DNA from: Nostocoides sp. HKS02
GTDB taxonomy: Bacteria > Actinomycetota > Actinomycetes > Actinomycetales > Dermatophilaceae
Length of the DNA stretch: 64,000 nucleotides
Direction of reading: 5' to 3'
NCBI RefSeq assembly: GCF_009707485.1
Contig: NZ_CP046121.1
Location: 2,852,001 to 2,916,000, forward strand
Positions 36,616 through 47,763 of the stretch are shown here, in pieces (the stretch's first letter is position 1; every line of letters starts with the position of its first letter). A model generated the notes under the pieces. The model had not been told where the DNA came from and did not search any database. It saw only the letters and a program-made list of their open reading frames with translations. The position numbers and the translations under genes were made by a program.

Positions 36616-36688
36616 TATCCCCAACGGGATTCGAACCCGTGCTACCGCCGTGAAAGGGCGGGGTCCTAGGCCGCTAGACGATGGGGAC
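36616..36688 (-). tRNA. tRNA-Glu (TTC)
   Basis: The minus strand gives acceptor GTCCCCA/TGGGGAT, D-arm CGTCTAGCGGCC, anticodon loop CTTTCAC (TTC) and T-arm GGTTCGAATCC. It is first of the Glu-Asp tRNA pair. Confidence 0.95.
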
Positions 36689-36792
36689 CGGCCTCTCAAC
36701 CGATCCTCGCCTCTAGCGCACCAGCGCTCGGATCCGTCGAGGACTCGGAAAGCATAGGGGTTGAGTGGCCCGATATCCAAAACGGGCAGCTG

Positions 36793-37842
36793 TCACCCTC
36801 CGGCAGCCCACGCCAGCACGCGCTCGACGTCCCACGTGGTCACGATGCGGTCCTCGGGCACGCCCAGCCGCTCGGCTCGTTCGCACCCGTACGCCTTCAT
36901 CTCCAGCTGTCCAGGGGCGTGCGCGTCGGAGTCGATGGCGAACAGGCACCCGATCTCCAGCGCCAGCAGCACGAGCTCGTCGGGCGGGTCGCACCGCTCC
37001 GGCCTGCTGTTGATCTCGACGGCCGTGCCGTGCTCCGCGCACGCCTCGAACACCGCCCTCGCGTCGAACTCCGACTGCGCCCGCGTGCCCCTCGACCCGG
37101 TGACCAGTCGCCCGGTGCAGTGCCCCAGGACGTTGACGCGGGGGCTCGAGACGGCGGCCACCATGCGCTTGGTCATGGGGGACTGGTTCATCTTCAGCTT
37201 GGAGTGGACGCTGGCGGTGACGAGGTCGAGCTGGTCGAGCATGGCCGGCGTCTGGTCGAGCGAGCCGTCGTCGAGGATGTCGACCTCGATCCCCTTGAGC
37301 AGCCGGAACTGCCCGTCGAGGGACGCGTTCACCGCATCGACGATTCGCAGCTGCTTGGTGAGCCGCTCGGCGGTGAGCCCGTTGGCGACGCGCAGCTGGG
37401 GCGAGTGGTCGGTCAGCACCAGCCACTCGTGCCCGAGCTCGACGGCGGTGAGGACCATCTCCTCGATGGGGCTGCCGCCGTCGGACCAGTTCGAGTGCGA
37501 GTGGCAGTCACCCTTGAGCTTCGCGAGCAGCTCCTCACCGCCCGTCACCAACGGTTTCGCCTTGTCCTGCAACGACTTCAGGTATGCCGGCAACTCACCG
37601 TCCATCGCCTCGCTCACCACCGCGGCCGTGGACTTCCCGATACCCGGCAGGTCCTGCAGGGTGCCGGCGGAGTGACGGGCCGCGAGCTCCTCGGTCGGTG
37701 TCTCGCGGACCGTGACGACGGCGTTGCGGAACGCCTCGACGCGGTAGGTGCCCGCCCGCTCCCGTTCGAGCAGGAAGGCGATCCGGCGCAGCGCCTCGTC
37801 GGGGTCGACGGGGGCGCTCAGCGGCTCGACCGGGGCGACCAT
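36793..37842 (-). CDS. PHP-domain metal-dependent phosphoesterase (PolX C-terminal-like)
   Basis: A 349-residue protein. The N-terminal ~100 residues hold helix-hairpin-helix-like LQDLPGIGKSTAAVV (near residue 73), and the remainder is a PHP domain with metal-ligand motifs GDCHSHSNWSDG, LTDHSP, GIEVDI and AIDSDAHAPGQ. This is the layout of the C-terminal half of DNA polymerase X without the polymerase, which points to a nuclease or phosphoesterase in DNA repair. The ATG at 37842 follows the GuaB1 stop by 7 nt. Confidence 0.85.
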   Translation of the reverse strand: MVAPVEPLSAPVDPDEALRRIAFLLERERAGTYRVEAFRNAVVTVRETPTEELAARHSAGTLQDLPGIGKSTAAVVSEAMDGELPAYLKSLQDKAKPLVTGGEELLAKLKGDCHSHSNWSDGGSPIEEMVLTAVELGHEWLVLTDHSPQLRVANGLTAERLTKQLRIVDAVNASLDGQFRLLKGIEVDILDDGSLDQTPAMLDQLDLVTASVHSKLKMNQSPMTKRMVAAVSSPRVNVLGHCTGRLVTGSRGTRAQSEFDARAVFEACAEHGTAVEINSRPERCDPPDELVLLALEIGCLFAIDSDAHAPGQLEMKAYGCERAERLGVPEDRIVTTWDVERVLAWAAGG

Positions 37843-37849
37843 CAGGGCC

Positions 37850-40175
<2,326 letters not shown>

Positions 40176-40177
40176 CG

Positions 40178-40399
40178 TCACTGTCCTTCTCTGTTGGTGC
40201 GGCGCCGGGCGAGGAGGCGCTCCACGACGGAGTAGCTGAGCCAGCCGACGACCAGGGCCACCACGAAGACGACCCAGTAGCTGAGGCCGGGGAAGAAGTA
40301 CTGAATGGCCTCCCGGGCGATGATCAGGGCACAGACCGCCGCCACCAACGGCAGCATCGACGACGAGCTGGTGCCGCGGCGCCGGTCGGTAGGGCTCAT
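40178..40399 (-). CDS. Small two-span membrane protein, unknown function
   Basis: A 73-residue protein with a basic head (MSPTDRRRG), hydrophobic spans at about residues 15-33 and 39-58 and an Arg-rich C-terminus (ERLLARRRTNREG). Its stop is 2 nt from the SDR start, so the two are probably one transcript. I do not recognise a family. Confidence 0.6.
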   Translation of the reverse strand: MSPTDRRRGTSSSSMLPLVAAVCALIIAREAIQYFFPGLSYWVVFVVALVVGWLSYSVVERLLARRRTNREGQ

Positions 40400-40421
40400 G
40401 GGCCCAGTGTGCCGCAGATCG

Positions 40422-41420
40422 TCACCGTGCCGGGTTGCTCGACGGTCTGCTCGCTGGGTTGCGCCGGGGGCGGATGCGCACGCCGGGGATGACCGGGGCG
40501 GGCAGGTGGGTGATGTCACCGGCATACCCCTGGACCTCGCCGAAGCGCTCGGAGTGGGCCATCCAGTTCTCACGCGCCTGCACGATGTCCTCGTGGCTAC
40601 GACCCACGAAGTTCCACCACATGACGATCTCCTCCTCGAACGGCGGCCCGCCGAGCAGCAGCAAGCGGCCGGGAGTGGGGGCGTCGTTGGTCAGGGTGAG
40701 GGTCGCGCGCCCCGGCGGGAGGTAGCCCATGGCACCGCGGGGGAGGGTGGTGCCCTCGAGCGTCAGCTCCTCGGTGTCGGCGAGGACGCCGTGCTCGTAT
40801 GCCGGGTCGAGCGCCAGCTCCAGCCGGGCCCCCGCGTCGAGCACGATCTCGGCGCCGAGCAGCGGGGTGAAGGTCTCCACAGGCGAGGTCGTCCCGGCGA
40901 GGGAACCGAGGAAGACCGACACGGAGGCGCCGTCGATCAGGGTTGGCTCGGGTGCATAGTGCTGAAAAGCCTTGGGGGCGTGGCGATTTCGCTCTGGCAG
41001 CGCCACCCAGAGCTGGGCACCGTGGAGCACGGTCGTCTGGGGCGTGGCCACCTCGGAATGGGCGATGCCGAGGCCGCCCGTCATGAGGTTGAGCTCACCG
41101 GGTCGGATGAGGGCGTGGGAGCCGAGGCTGTCGCGGTGCTCGATCTCCCCGGAGAACAACCAGCTGACGGTCTGCAGGCCGCAGTGCGGGTGCGGCGGGA
41201 CGTCCATGCCACCGGTCGCGGCGACGTCGTCCGGGCCGTAGTGGTCGGCGAAGCACCAGGCGCCGATCAGGGAGCGCTGGCGCTGAGGGAGCGTCCGTCG
41301 CACGGTCATGGCGCGGGGGCCGCCGAGCGGGACGTCGCGGGGCTCGAGCACCTCGAGCCCCGCGGCCGGTGCTGCTGCAGCGCACTGCAGCTCCTCGGGT
41401 CGTGCCTCGACATTGCTCAC
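40422..41420 (-). CDS. Pirin family protein
   Basis: A 332-residue bicupin. The N-terminal cupin contains the metal-binding pattern PPHPHCGLQTVSWLFSGEIEHRDSLG, followed by GELNLMTGGLGIAHSE, both pirin signatures. Bacterial pirins include quercetin 2,3-dioxygenases and redox regulators, and which applies here is unknown. The GTG at 41420 (MSNVEARPEE) is the best start; longer frames run through non-coding sequence. Confidence 0.88.
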   Translation of the reverse strand: MSNVEARPEELQCAAAAPAAGLEVLEPRDVPLGGPRAMTVRRTLPQRQRSLIGAWCFADHYGPDDVAATGGMDVPPHPHCGLQTVSWLFSGEIEHRDSLGSHALIRPGELNLMTGGLGIAHSEVATPQTTVLHGAQLWVALPERNRHAPKAFQHYAPEPTLIDGASVSVFLGSLAGTTSPVETFTPLLGAEIVLDAGARLELALDPAYEHGVLADTEELTLEGTTLPRGAMGYLPPGRATLTLTNDAPTPGRLLLLGGPPFEEEIVMWWNFVGRSHEDIVQARENWMAHSERFGEVQGYAGDITHLPAPVIPGVRIRPRRNPASRPSSNPAR

Positions 41421-41479
41421 CGATCCAGTCTCGCACCTGACGCGCAGGCGGCGGCCGCTGATGGCCGTTGACGGTTGCC

Positions 41480-42463
41480 TCAGGGGCGCGGTGAGACCGT
41501 CGTCTCGTAGGTCAGGATCTCGGTGCCGTTGCCCTCGTCGCCGTTGTCGGGGGCGACCCGCATCGTGAGGTGGTTGCCGTCGGCGGTCATCGTGAACGGG
41601 TTGCGAGTGGCTACGTGTCCTGCGGTCGACCACTGCTGGAACGGGATCTCGCGAGTCACCTGCTCGGTGGTGAGGTCGAGCATGGCCACGCCACCGAGCT
41701 CGTACGTCGCGCTCGTCCCTCCGGCACTGGGGGTCTGGGGGAGGTTGGTCACGCCGGCACACAGCATCTTGCTGCTCGGGACGTACGTGCAGTCCTGGTA
41801 GTCGATGAAGAAGTTGGGATTGGCCCAGGTCTTCAGCTGCTTGCCACGCAGATCCCACTCGGCGAATCGCCGTGATCCCCAGGTGTTCCCGACCAGATGA
41901 CCCGTCTGCTTGTCCATGACGATGCCGCCGAAGTGATCGGCGACCTGGAACTGCTTGTGGACGGCCAACGTCGTCGCGTCGACCCGGTAGATGATGGCGC
42001 TCGAGTTCGGCCGGTACTGCGCGACCGGGACCCACACGTTCGTGCCGTCGAAGTCGATGCCGCCCGGGTGGTACATGTCGCCCTCGCCGAGCGTGATGTC
42101 CTTCTGCAGGTGGCCGGCCCTGTCCATGACGAACAGGTGGCCGATTCCCTTGCCGGGCGTCCGGTCGTAGCCCCCCTGCGGCGTCGGGTACTTCACCGTG
42201 GGTTCCAGGATCTGCACGGCCGACAGGAAGATGTGGTCGGGCGAGTAGGCGAGGCCCTCGGTGTGGTAGGTCGGGAAGGTCAGCTTGAGCTTGCTCGTCT
42301 GCTGCCACTTCGTGTCTCGCGTGACGGCGTTGAAATCGTCCGCCAAGGCGGTGTCCGGGGTGTGCTGCTGGCCGGCTGACGCGGCGCGCGCTGCTGCTGC
42401 GCCGCCCAGCACGGCCGTCGCGAGGACGGCGACGGCGACGATCTGGGTGCGAACTCGGTACAT
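41480..42463 (-). CDS. Secreted beta-propeller-like protein (DUF6454-like), unknown function
   Basis: A 327-residue exported protein. A Sec signal peptide covers about residues 1-28 (MYRVRTQIVAVAVLAT). The mature part has repeated strands such as YHTEGLAYSPDHIFLS, GHLFVMDRAGHL and YHPGGIDFDGTNVWVPVA, which look like propeller blades. I recall similar proteins as DUF6454 but could not check. The ATG at 42463 is chosen because it starts the signal peptide. Confidence 0.7.
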   Translation of the reverse strand: MYRVRTQIVAVAVLATAVLGGAAAARAASAGQQHTPDTALADDFNAVTRDTKWQQTSKLKLTFPTYHTEGLAYSPDHIFLSAVQILEPTVKYPTPQGGYDRTPGKGIGHLFVMDRAGHLQKDITLGEGDMYHPGGIDFDGTNVWVPVAQYRPNSSAIIYRVDATTLAVHKQFQVADHFGGIVMDKQTGHLVGNTWGSRRFAEWDLRGKQLKTWANPNFFIDYQDCTYVPSSKMLCAGVTNLPQTPSAGGTSATYELGGVAMLDLTTEQVTREIPFQQWSTAGHVATRNPFTMTADGNHLTMRVAPDNGDEGNGTEILTYETTVSPRP

Positions 42464-42582
42464 GACGACCTCTCTGCGACGGGTTCCTGCGGCCACCGAA
42501 CCTAGGTCGCCCCCGTGAACAACGCGGGTGGCTCGGGTGCCGAACAGTTGAACAGCCGCCGAGGGCCAACGGGGCAGACGCC

Positions 42583-42613
42583 AGCACGGCCGACGCGATG
42601 CGTCGGCCGTGCT
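42583..42613 (-). terminator. Hairpin downstream of the small hypothetical gene
   Basis: A 14-bp perfect stem (42583-42596 and 42600-42613) with a 3-nt loop lies 39 nt past the stop of the gene at 42652. There is no U-run. Confidence 0.6.
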
Positions 42614-42651
42614 CGCAGCTCAGGCTCGGAGCCCTGGGGGGTGTCGGGCTG

Positions 42652-43005
42652 CTACGACGCCTGAACTGCGAGTCCGTGGCGGATGGCATACGCCTCGCCA
42701 ACGAACTGGTGCACCTCGGCCATGGTGGCGAACCGGCCGTGGAAGTTTCCGTAGGTCACCGTGAAGCCGATGACGTAGTCGCCGTAGATGGTGCCCGCGC
42801 GGGGTGCGCCGGCCTCGGAGATCGCGTAGAACCCTGCGCGGATGACCGAGATCCGCGCCATCGGCCACGGGTCTTCGTCGGCCTGTGGGGGGTATGCCGT
42901 GGCCAACGACTGGGTGTCGAGGATCGGCTCCGACTCATCGAGGACCGGGTCGACCTCTTGCCCCGCGGAAGGCACCTGCCGTGCGCGTCGCTCGCGAATT
43001 CGCAT
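42652..43005 (-). CDS. Hypothetical protein
   Basis: A 117-residue soluble protein with an Arg-rich N-terminus (MRIRERRARQ) and a folded-looking C-terminal half containing RAGFYAISEAGAPRAGTIYGDYVIGFTV and FATMAEVHQFVGEAYAIRHG. No known family. The GGCAGGAG ribosome site just upstream supports the ATG at 43005, and a clear promoter lies at 43055-43084. Confidence 0.65.
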   Translation of the reverse strand: MRIRERRARQVPSAGQEVDPVLDESEPILDTQSLATAYPPQADEDPWPMARISVIRAGFYAISEAGAPRAGTIYGDYVIGFTVTYGNFHGRFATMAEVHQFVGEAYAIRHGLAVQAS

Positions 43006-43054
43006 CGAAAACTCCTGCCAGCGGTCGCCCCTGCGCGGGCGAACTCGGGTAAAT

Positions 43055-43084
43055 ATATGACAGGTAAAGGTAAAGACTTGGCAA
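43055..43084 (-). promoter_or_regulatory. Sigma-70-type promoter for the hypothetical gene at 42652
   Basis: Minus strand: TTGCCA (43084-43079), an 18-nt spacer holding two TTTACC copies, then TCATAT (43060-43055). The segment is unusually AT-rich for this DNA. Confidence 0.5.
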
Positions 43085-43182
43085 GGACACGCCGCGAAGC
43101 GCCAGAGGTGAGTACGCGCAAATCGCGCGCGCAGATCGGGTTGTCGGGCCCTGCAGGATGGTCGGCTCGACCCCAACCGCCC

Positions 43183-43188
43183 TACCAT
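43183..43188 (+). promoter_or_regulatory. TACCAT -10 box, 6 nt before the start codon
   Basis: TACCAT is 6 nt before the GTG at 43195. Copies 1 and 2 of the same family have TACCGT at exactly this spacing. Confidence 0.55.
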
Positions 43189-43194
43189 TGGGCC

Positions 43195-43692
43195 GTGGTC
43201 CGGTTGCGGTGGAATCACCCGACGAGGGTCCTGGAGGGACCGTCGGAGGACCCTCTGCTGAGGCAGTATCGGTACCTGCTCACCACTGGCCCCGTCGACG
43301 CGCTCGAGGGCGCGCACAAGGAAGCGCTCCAGAGGATCACCGGCGCTGAGCGCCGTTCTGTGCTCCAGGCGGTTCGCGAGACGTTCAACACCGGACATCA
43401 TGTGGCGGCGGATAACACGTCTGGACTTGCGCATCTCATTGCCGTCGGAGCCCATCGATCACCCAGAGCGTGGCTCAGCGGGCTCCCGGCGATGGTGGCT
43501 CGGCGCCTGGCGGACGCCGCGCTGTCGGCCGAGTCGTCGTTCGGTCTGCTTGGTGGGTATGCCGGCTGGGACGGGTCGAGCCCGGGAGAACCTGAGGGCG
43601 CAGGCCCGAATGACGGCTTCTTCCCCAAGCGGAACCGCCCGCTGCCCGATGGTGTCGGTACCTGGGACGTGCCTGGGCACGGGCCGCCCTAG
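43195..43692 (+). CDS. Paralogous family protein (copy 3), unknown function
   Basis: A 165-residue protein of the same family as 19734-20216 and 20321-20779. Shared segments are LRQYRYLLTTGPVDALEGAH, a RR-VLQAVRETFNTGHHVAADD-like middle, LAHLIAVGAHRSPRAWLSG and FGLLGGYAGWDG. The last 30 residues are Pro/Gly-rich and end GTWDVPGHGPP, resembling the AEPWHVARD tail region of copy 1. It is the last core-like gene before the tRNA remnant and the foreign region. Confidence 0.7.
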   Translation: MVRLRWNHPTRVLEGPSEDPLLRQYRYLLTTGPVDALEGAHKEALQRITGAERRSVLQAVRETFNTGHHVAADNTSGLAHLIAVGAHRSPRAWLSGLPAMVARRLADAALSAESSFGLLGGYAGWDGSSPGEPEGAGPNDGFFPKRNRPLPDGVGTWDVPGHGPP

Positions 43693-43711
43693 CCACACAG
43701 CTGGGTGTTCG

Positions 43712-43746
43712 TGGGCCCCGTCGGATTCGAACCGACAACCTACGGA
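43712..43746 (-). other. 3'-half tRNA remnant, candidate attachment site
   Basis: The minus strand carries a perfect T-arm (GTCGG, loop TTCGAAT, CCGAC) followed by an acceptor 3' strand GGGGCCC and discriminator A. The anticodon stem is partial (TCCGT) and there is no D-arm or 5' acceptor half. The match is best to the 3' half of an actinobacterial tRNA-Lys, by recollection. Such fragments are left by integrases at tRNA genes. Confidence 0.65.
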
Positions 43747-44325
43747 CTCTAAGGGGGCGAGCAGGTACGGCTATCGACTACGTCTTGGGAGTCGCGGCTG
43801 ACGCTCGCTGGCCCGTCGGGATCGCCGGCGGTCTGTGTTCATGTGTGAGCGTACGGGTGAGCGGTGGTGAGGTCGCTTCGAGCTCCCCGCCCACGAAATC
43901 GCGGCGCGCGCCCTTCGTCCCGAACTCCAGGCAAGGACATCAGCAGGAAGTGAGCGTGCACGCGCCCCACAGGGGGGCATGCCGTTTGTTTCAGGCGTGC
44001 TGTCATTCCGCGCGAGTAGCCGCGGATGTCCAGCCGGGGAAGGGATGCCGGTACGGGGACGAGGTACGTTTCCAAGGTGCTCCGGCGAGTCCACGTTGCG
44101 AATCTCGCCGAAGGATGGACCCCGTGCTAACAGGCGGGGTGTCACCTGAGTGCGCCCACCGAGTTGGCCCAGCACGGAGGGGCACGTCCGAGGTGACATG
44201 GGTTCACGGCTCGGGAGGTGTGCAGCACGGCGCATTAGGGGTCGCATCGGCGCCTGCGGCGCCTAGGCGGGCATCCCGAATGTGTGCGGGGATGCCTTCC
44301 TTAACTGATGTCCTTCGGGGCAAGA

Positions 44326-44376
44326 AGGAAGATGTGCCGGTAGGCCCATTCGGCGAGCAGCGTGCGGTTGAAGCGC
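44326..44376 (-). mobile_element. Transposase fragment (IS481-like), 17 codons
   Basis: On the minus strand the peptide ERFNRTLLAEWAYRHIF matches the conserved C-terminal DDE-region motif of IS481/IS3-type transposases. The frame degenerates on both sides, so it is a scrap, not an active element. Confidence 0.55.
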
Positions 44377-44378
44377 TC

Positions 44379-44401
44379 TGTGTCCCCCGGCAAGCGGGGG
44401 A
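44379..44401 (-). terminator. Hairpin downstream of the aldehyde dehydrogenase gene
   Basis: A 9-bp stem (TGTCCCCCG pairing with CGGGGGACA) with a 5-nt loop lies 62 nt beyond the stop of the last gene of the minus-strand catabolic operon. Confidence 0.5.
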
Positions 44402-44462
44402 CAGGCGCGGCGCGACGCCCTCCCCTCACGGTCCCTCGCGTCGTAGGGTGCAGGCTGGCGAG

Positions 44463-45965
44463 TCAGGCGTCGACGAGCGAGCCCCAGTGACGGGACGATC
44501 CGGCAGGGCTCCGATGCTGCACGACACCCCAAGGATTGTCGTCGCGGAGGGGCTCCGGCAGGAGCGCACGTGGGGTGTCTTGGTAGGCCACCCCACGCAG
44601 GAACCTGCCGATCGACGCGGTGCCGACCGACGTCGAGGAGTCATTGGTCGTGGCTGGCCACGGTCCGCCGTGCTGCATGGCGGGGGTAACGGCAACGCCA
44701 GTGGGCCAGCCGTTGATGATCACCCGACCGACCTGACTGGACAGGGCGCTCAGCAACTGGCGAAGGGCTGGCGTGTCCTCACCCGTCGCGATGTGCACCG
44801 TGCCGGTGAGGTTTCCGGCGAAGAGGTCCGCGCATAGCGCTGCGAGGTTCGTCTCGTCGTCGTACTCGACCACTATGGACAGTGGTCCGAAGGCCTCGTC
44901 GAGGAGGCGGTCTCGCTCTCCCAGAAGCGTGCTGACCGGAACGCTGACGATCGTCGGGCTGGCCCAGCCTTGGTCCTCGTTCTCGACGCGCAGAGAGCCT
45001 GCGGCGATGACCTTCACGCCGGCGGTTTCAAGGATTGCTGTCCGCCTGTCCCGGTAGCCGCGTGTGATCGATGAGTTGAGCAGTCGGTGCTCATCGACTG
45101 AGGAGGCAGAGTCGGCGAGTAGATCGGTCAAGCCGTGACCGCTAGGAAGGAACAGGAAGCCTGGCTTTGTGCACAGCTGACCGGCCGACCCAGAAACGCT
45201 GGTGACATACCCCTTTGCCAGCTGCGCCGCTCGCTCGGTGACGGCGGCCGCTGTGGCGAACACCGGGTTGACGCTACCTAGCTCCCCGAAAAAGGGAATC
45301 GGCTGCGGTCGCGCCGCCGCGATCCTGGCGAGGAGCTGTCCCACCCGGATGGAGCCGGTGAAGCTGGCCGCGGCGATTCGGGGGTCCTTCAGCAAGGTGA
45401 CCCCCTCGTCCTCTCCATAGACCAGCTGAAGGGTTCCTTCGGGGGCATGCGCGGCGGTGAGGGCAGCGACGACGACCTCGCCCGTGCGGGCCGAGAGACG
45501 CGGATGCCCAGAATGGGCCTTGACGACAACAGGGCACCCAGCCGCCAGAGCCGAGGCTGTGTCGCCGCCGGCGATCGAGAAGGCGAACGGGAAGTTGCTG
45601 GCCGCGAAGTTGAGTACTGGTCCCACTGGCACCAGATATCGGCGTAGGTCAGGGCGCGCTCCCAGGGCGAACTCGGGGTCCGGCTCGTCGATTCGAACGT
45701 CTAGGTAGCCACCATCGAGGACTGTGTCGGCAAACAGCCGCAGCTGAACCGCCGTGCGGGTGAGCTCGCCGCTCAGCCGCGGTTCGCTCAGCCCCGTCTC
45801 CATGGAGCCGATTGCGACGAGCTCGGCGCTATGAGCGGTGAGTGCGTCGGCGATGGCGACAAGTGCTCGCGCGCGCTCGCGCGGTGGGGTCGTGGCCCAC
45901 ACCGATGCAGCAGCGCTGGCACGCGCGGCGATCTGGTCGAGGTCGTGCAAAGTGGCTGGGTGCAT
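44463..45965 (-). CDS. Aldehyde dehydrogenase, 2-oxoglutarate-semialdehyde type
   Basis: A 500-residue NAD(P) aldehyde dehydrogenase with Asn124 (AASNFPFAFS), Lys149 (VVVKAHSGHP), Glu228 (FFGELGSVNP) and nucleophile Cys265 (GSAGQLCTKPG). The NFPFAFS and GELGSVNP wording is characteristic of 2,5-dioxopentanoate (2-oxoglutarate semialdehyde) dehydrogenases. It would oxidise the product of the KdgD-like enzyme in the divergent operon to 2-oxoglutarate. An AGGAGAA site precedes the ATG. It is last in the minus-strand operon. Confidence 0.85.
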   Translation of the reverse strand: MHPATLHDLDQIAARASAAASVWATTPPRERARALVAIADALTAHSAELVAIGSMETGLSEPRLSGELTRTAVQLRLFADTVLDGGYLDVRIDEPDPEFALGARPDLRRYLVPVGPVLNFAASNFPFAFSIAGGDTASALAAGCPVVVKAHSGHPRLSARTGEVVVAALTAAHAPEGTLQLVYGEDEGVTLLKDPRIAAASFTGSIRVGQLLARIAAARPQPIPFFGELGSVNPVFATAAAVTERAAQLAKGYVTSVSGSAGQLCTKPGFLFLPSGHGLTDLLADSASSVDEHRLLNSSITRGYRDRRTAILETAGVKVIAAGSLRVENEDQGWASPTIVSVPVSTLLGERDRLLDEAFGPLSIVVEYDDETNLAALCADLFAGNLTGTVHIATGEDTPALRQLLSALSSQVGRVIINGWPTGVAVTPAMQHGGPWPATTNDSSTSVGTASIGRFLRGVAYQDTPRALLPEPLRDDNPWGVVQHRSPAGSSRHWGSLVDA

Positions 45966-45984
45966 TGAGTTCTCCTGGGTGTTG

Positions 45985-46797
45985 TCAGGGACGGCCGAGG
46001 CGGAACAGACGCCGTGCCGTTCCGCCGAGAACCGCGACGCGGTCCTGTTTTGTGAGGAAGCCGAGCTGGGTCCTGACGAGGCGTGCGTCAACGGAGTAGT
46101 AGCCGTGTGGGGCTGCATGGCCCGCGCGGGCCCAGTCCCCGCTCCACATGATCCGCTGCGCACCGAAGGCAGCGAGACTTCGAAGCAGGTAGGGGTGTGC
46201 ATCGCGATAGGGGAAGCTTTGGGTGCTGTAGGCGTGGAAGCCTGCCCAGAGCAGGTGGACGTTGGGGAAGGCGCTGAGCGCCATGAGGCGCTCGAAATCG
46301 GTGTCCGTGTCGATGCCATATGCGAAGAGGCCAAGGTGGTCGATCCGCACCTTGAGACTGGGAAGCTCCCTCAGCATCTCCGCGAACGAAGGGTGGACGA
46401 GCGACGCGACGGGTCCGCGGACGCTGGCGACCAGGCCGTTGGCCTCAATTGCGCGCCAGATCGCTAGCGGATCGTCACCGGGCGAGCGCGTGGACGCGCG
46501 TAGCCGCACGCCCCGGAAGGCCGGAAACGAGGCGGCGCGAGCGACCTCCTCAGGTGCTTGCGTTGAGGCGCAGTCGACCATCCCGATCACCGCCAGGTCA
46601 GATGGCGACGTGGCGGCACAGCGGAGCAGGTATTCGTTGTCGAATTCGCCGAAGTGCTGGGTCAGGACGGCTCCGCTGATGCCCGCCGCGCGCGCATATC
46701 GCTGGTACTCCTCGAACGGCGGAAAGGACGGCGGTCCTGCGTGCACGTGGCTGTCGACGATGTCGAAGGCCGCAGACGCGGGACAAAGGCCTGTCAA
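45985..46797 (-). CDS. Amidohydrolase (TIM-barrel, amidohydrolase 2-like)
   Basis: A 270-residue metal-dependent hydrolase or decarboxylase with DIVDSHVHAGPP (metal HxH, near residue 13), RIDHLGLF near 147 and a late Asp in IMWSGDWARAG near 231. The group includes lactonases, imidases and decarboxylases. The start appears to be TTG at 46797, overlapping the nitrilase stop as TTGA; no better start is in frame. It lies between the nitrilase-like and aldehyde dehydrogenase genes. Confidence 0.75.
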   Translation of the reverse strand: MTGLCPASAAFDIVDSHVHAGPPSFPPFEEYQRYARAAGISGAVLTQHFGEFDNEYLLRCAATSPSDLAVIGMVDCASTQAPEEVARAASFPAFRGVRLRASTRSPGDDPLAIWRAIEANGLVASVRGPVASLVHPSFAEMLRELPSLKVRIDHLGLFAYGIDTDTDFERLMALSAFPNVHLLWAGFHAYSTQSFPYRDAHPYLLRSLAAFGAQRIMWSGDWARAGHAAPHGYYSVDARLVRTQLGFLTKQDRVAVLGGTARRLFRLGRP

Positions 46798-47732
46798 AGG
46801 TGTTCCGCGCGGTGGCGCCGCGCACGCGCGAGGTAGTCGTCGAGGAGCTCGAGGTCGAATTCTGCGACGATGTCCGTCACCGAAAAGTCGTTGGACTCGC
46901 TTGTGAGCAGGACGGGTCCGAGCCGCCCGGGGTCGTGAATGCCGACCCCTGGTCCGTACTTTCTCTTGATGTCGGCCAGCTTGGTCCAGTGCCCATCGAG
47001 GTGCAGGATCGCGTAGTCCAGATTCACCGTCTGGGTGACGTGCTCGAAGTAGTTGGTGCTCGTCGCCACCACCTCACCGAGCGGAGAGAGTATGGCGCTG
47101 GGCGCCGGGGGCCGCACGCAGGCCGCTAGGTACGCCCGCAGTGAGTAGGCCCAGTAGTTCTGCATGAGACCGCCGTGGTACTCGGAGCTGAACAGGAGCA
47201 GCTCCGGCTTCGCCTGCACGTAGGCCGTTCGCACCTCGTCGAAGTTGAGGTCGAAGCAGATCGCGGATCCAACCCGTCCGAAGTCGAGGTCGAAGCACTG
47301 TGCTCGCTGGCCGTAGCTCAGTCCCAGGGTTTCGTTCTCGTCGATGACAAGGAAGTTCTTGGCGTAGTCGCCCACGACCGCGCCCGAGCGGTCGAGGATC
47401 TGCGTGCAGTTTTGACCGATACCGTCGACGAACATGACCGCGGAGTATGCGATGTGGCAGCCGTTCTGCCGCGCGACCTCGGCGAAGTAGTCGCGGACGC
47501 GCGTGCCGCGGTGGTGGTAGTACTCCAGCAGGCGCTCAGGACCGAACGTGCTGGCCGAGGGTCGGTCGACAGTTTCCGGCAGAACGATGATGTCAGGCTG
47601 GTCTGGTAGGACGTCCTCCAGCCGACGCCCCCAGAAGTCGACCGTCCGCTCGACGATCTCCTCGAGGTCGGTGGCTGCATCGAACGGGAGCGGGGCAGCG
47701 GTCAAGCAGCTGACCGTGGTGTTGCGTGACAC
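46794..47732 (-). CDS. Carbon-nitrogen hydrolase (nitrilase superfamily)
   Basis: A 312-residue C-N hydrolase with the Glu53 (VLPETVD), Lys125 (GDYAKNFLV), Cys159 (GSAICFDLNFDEVR) triad. Amidase and carbamoylase members of this superfamily remove N-carbamoyl or amide groups; true nitrilases are less common. The GTG at 47732 has AAGGAGA just upstream, which fixes the start. Its stop overlaps the next gene, so the two are translationally coupled. Confidence 0.85.
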   Translation of the reverse strand: MSRNTTVSCLTAAPLPFDAATDLEEIVERTVDFWGRRLEDVLPDQPDIIVLPETVDRPSASTFGPERLLEYYHHRGTRVRDYFAEVARQNGCHIAYSAVMFVDGIGQNCTQILDRSGAVVGDYAKNFLVIDENETLGLSYGQRAQCFDLDFGRVGSAICFDLNFDEVRTAYVQAKPELLLFSSEYHGGLMQNYWAYSLRAYLAACVRPPAPSAILSPLGEVVATSTNYFEHVTQTVNLDYAILHLDGHWTKLADIKRKYGPGVGIHDPGRLGPVLLTSESNDFSVTDIVAEFDLELLDDYLARARRHRAEHL

Positions 47733-47763
47733 GAGGTCTCCTTCTTTCTCTGGGGCTTGAGGA

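Larger units (their letters stand above)
43693..44462. other. 770-nt gene-poor junction between core and island
   Basis: No supportable gene is visible. The stretch holds the tRNA remnant, a transposase scrap, a hairpin near 44379 and GC-rich inverted repeats such as GGCGCC-TGC-GGCGCC near 44250. It reads as insertion-site debris. Confidence 0.6.

Noticed and set aside
43737..43800. A complete functional tRNA at the tRNA-like sequence
   Set aside because: No D-arm, anticodon stem 5' strand or acceptor 5' strand can be found upstream on the minus strand, so only the 3' half is present.
43785..44837. A 350-codon plus-strand frame across the island junction
   Set aside because: It has no family resemblance, crosses the transposase scrap antisense and ends inside the aldehyde dehydrogenase gene.
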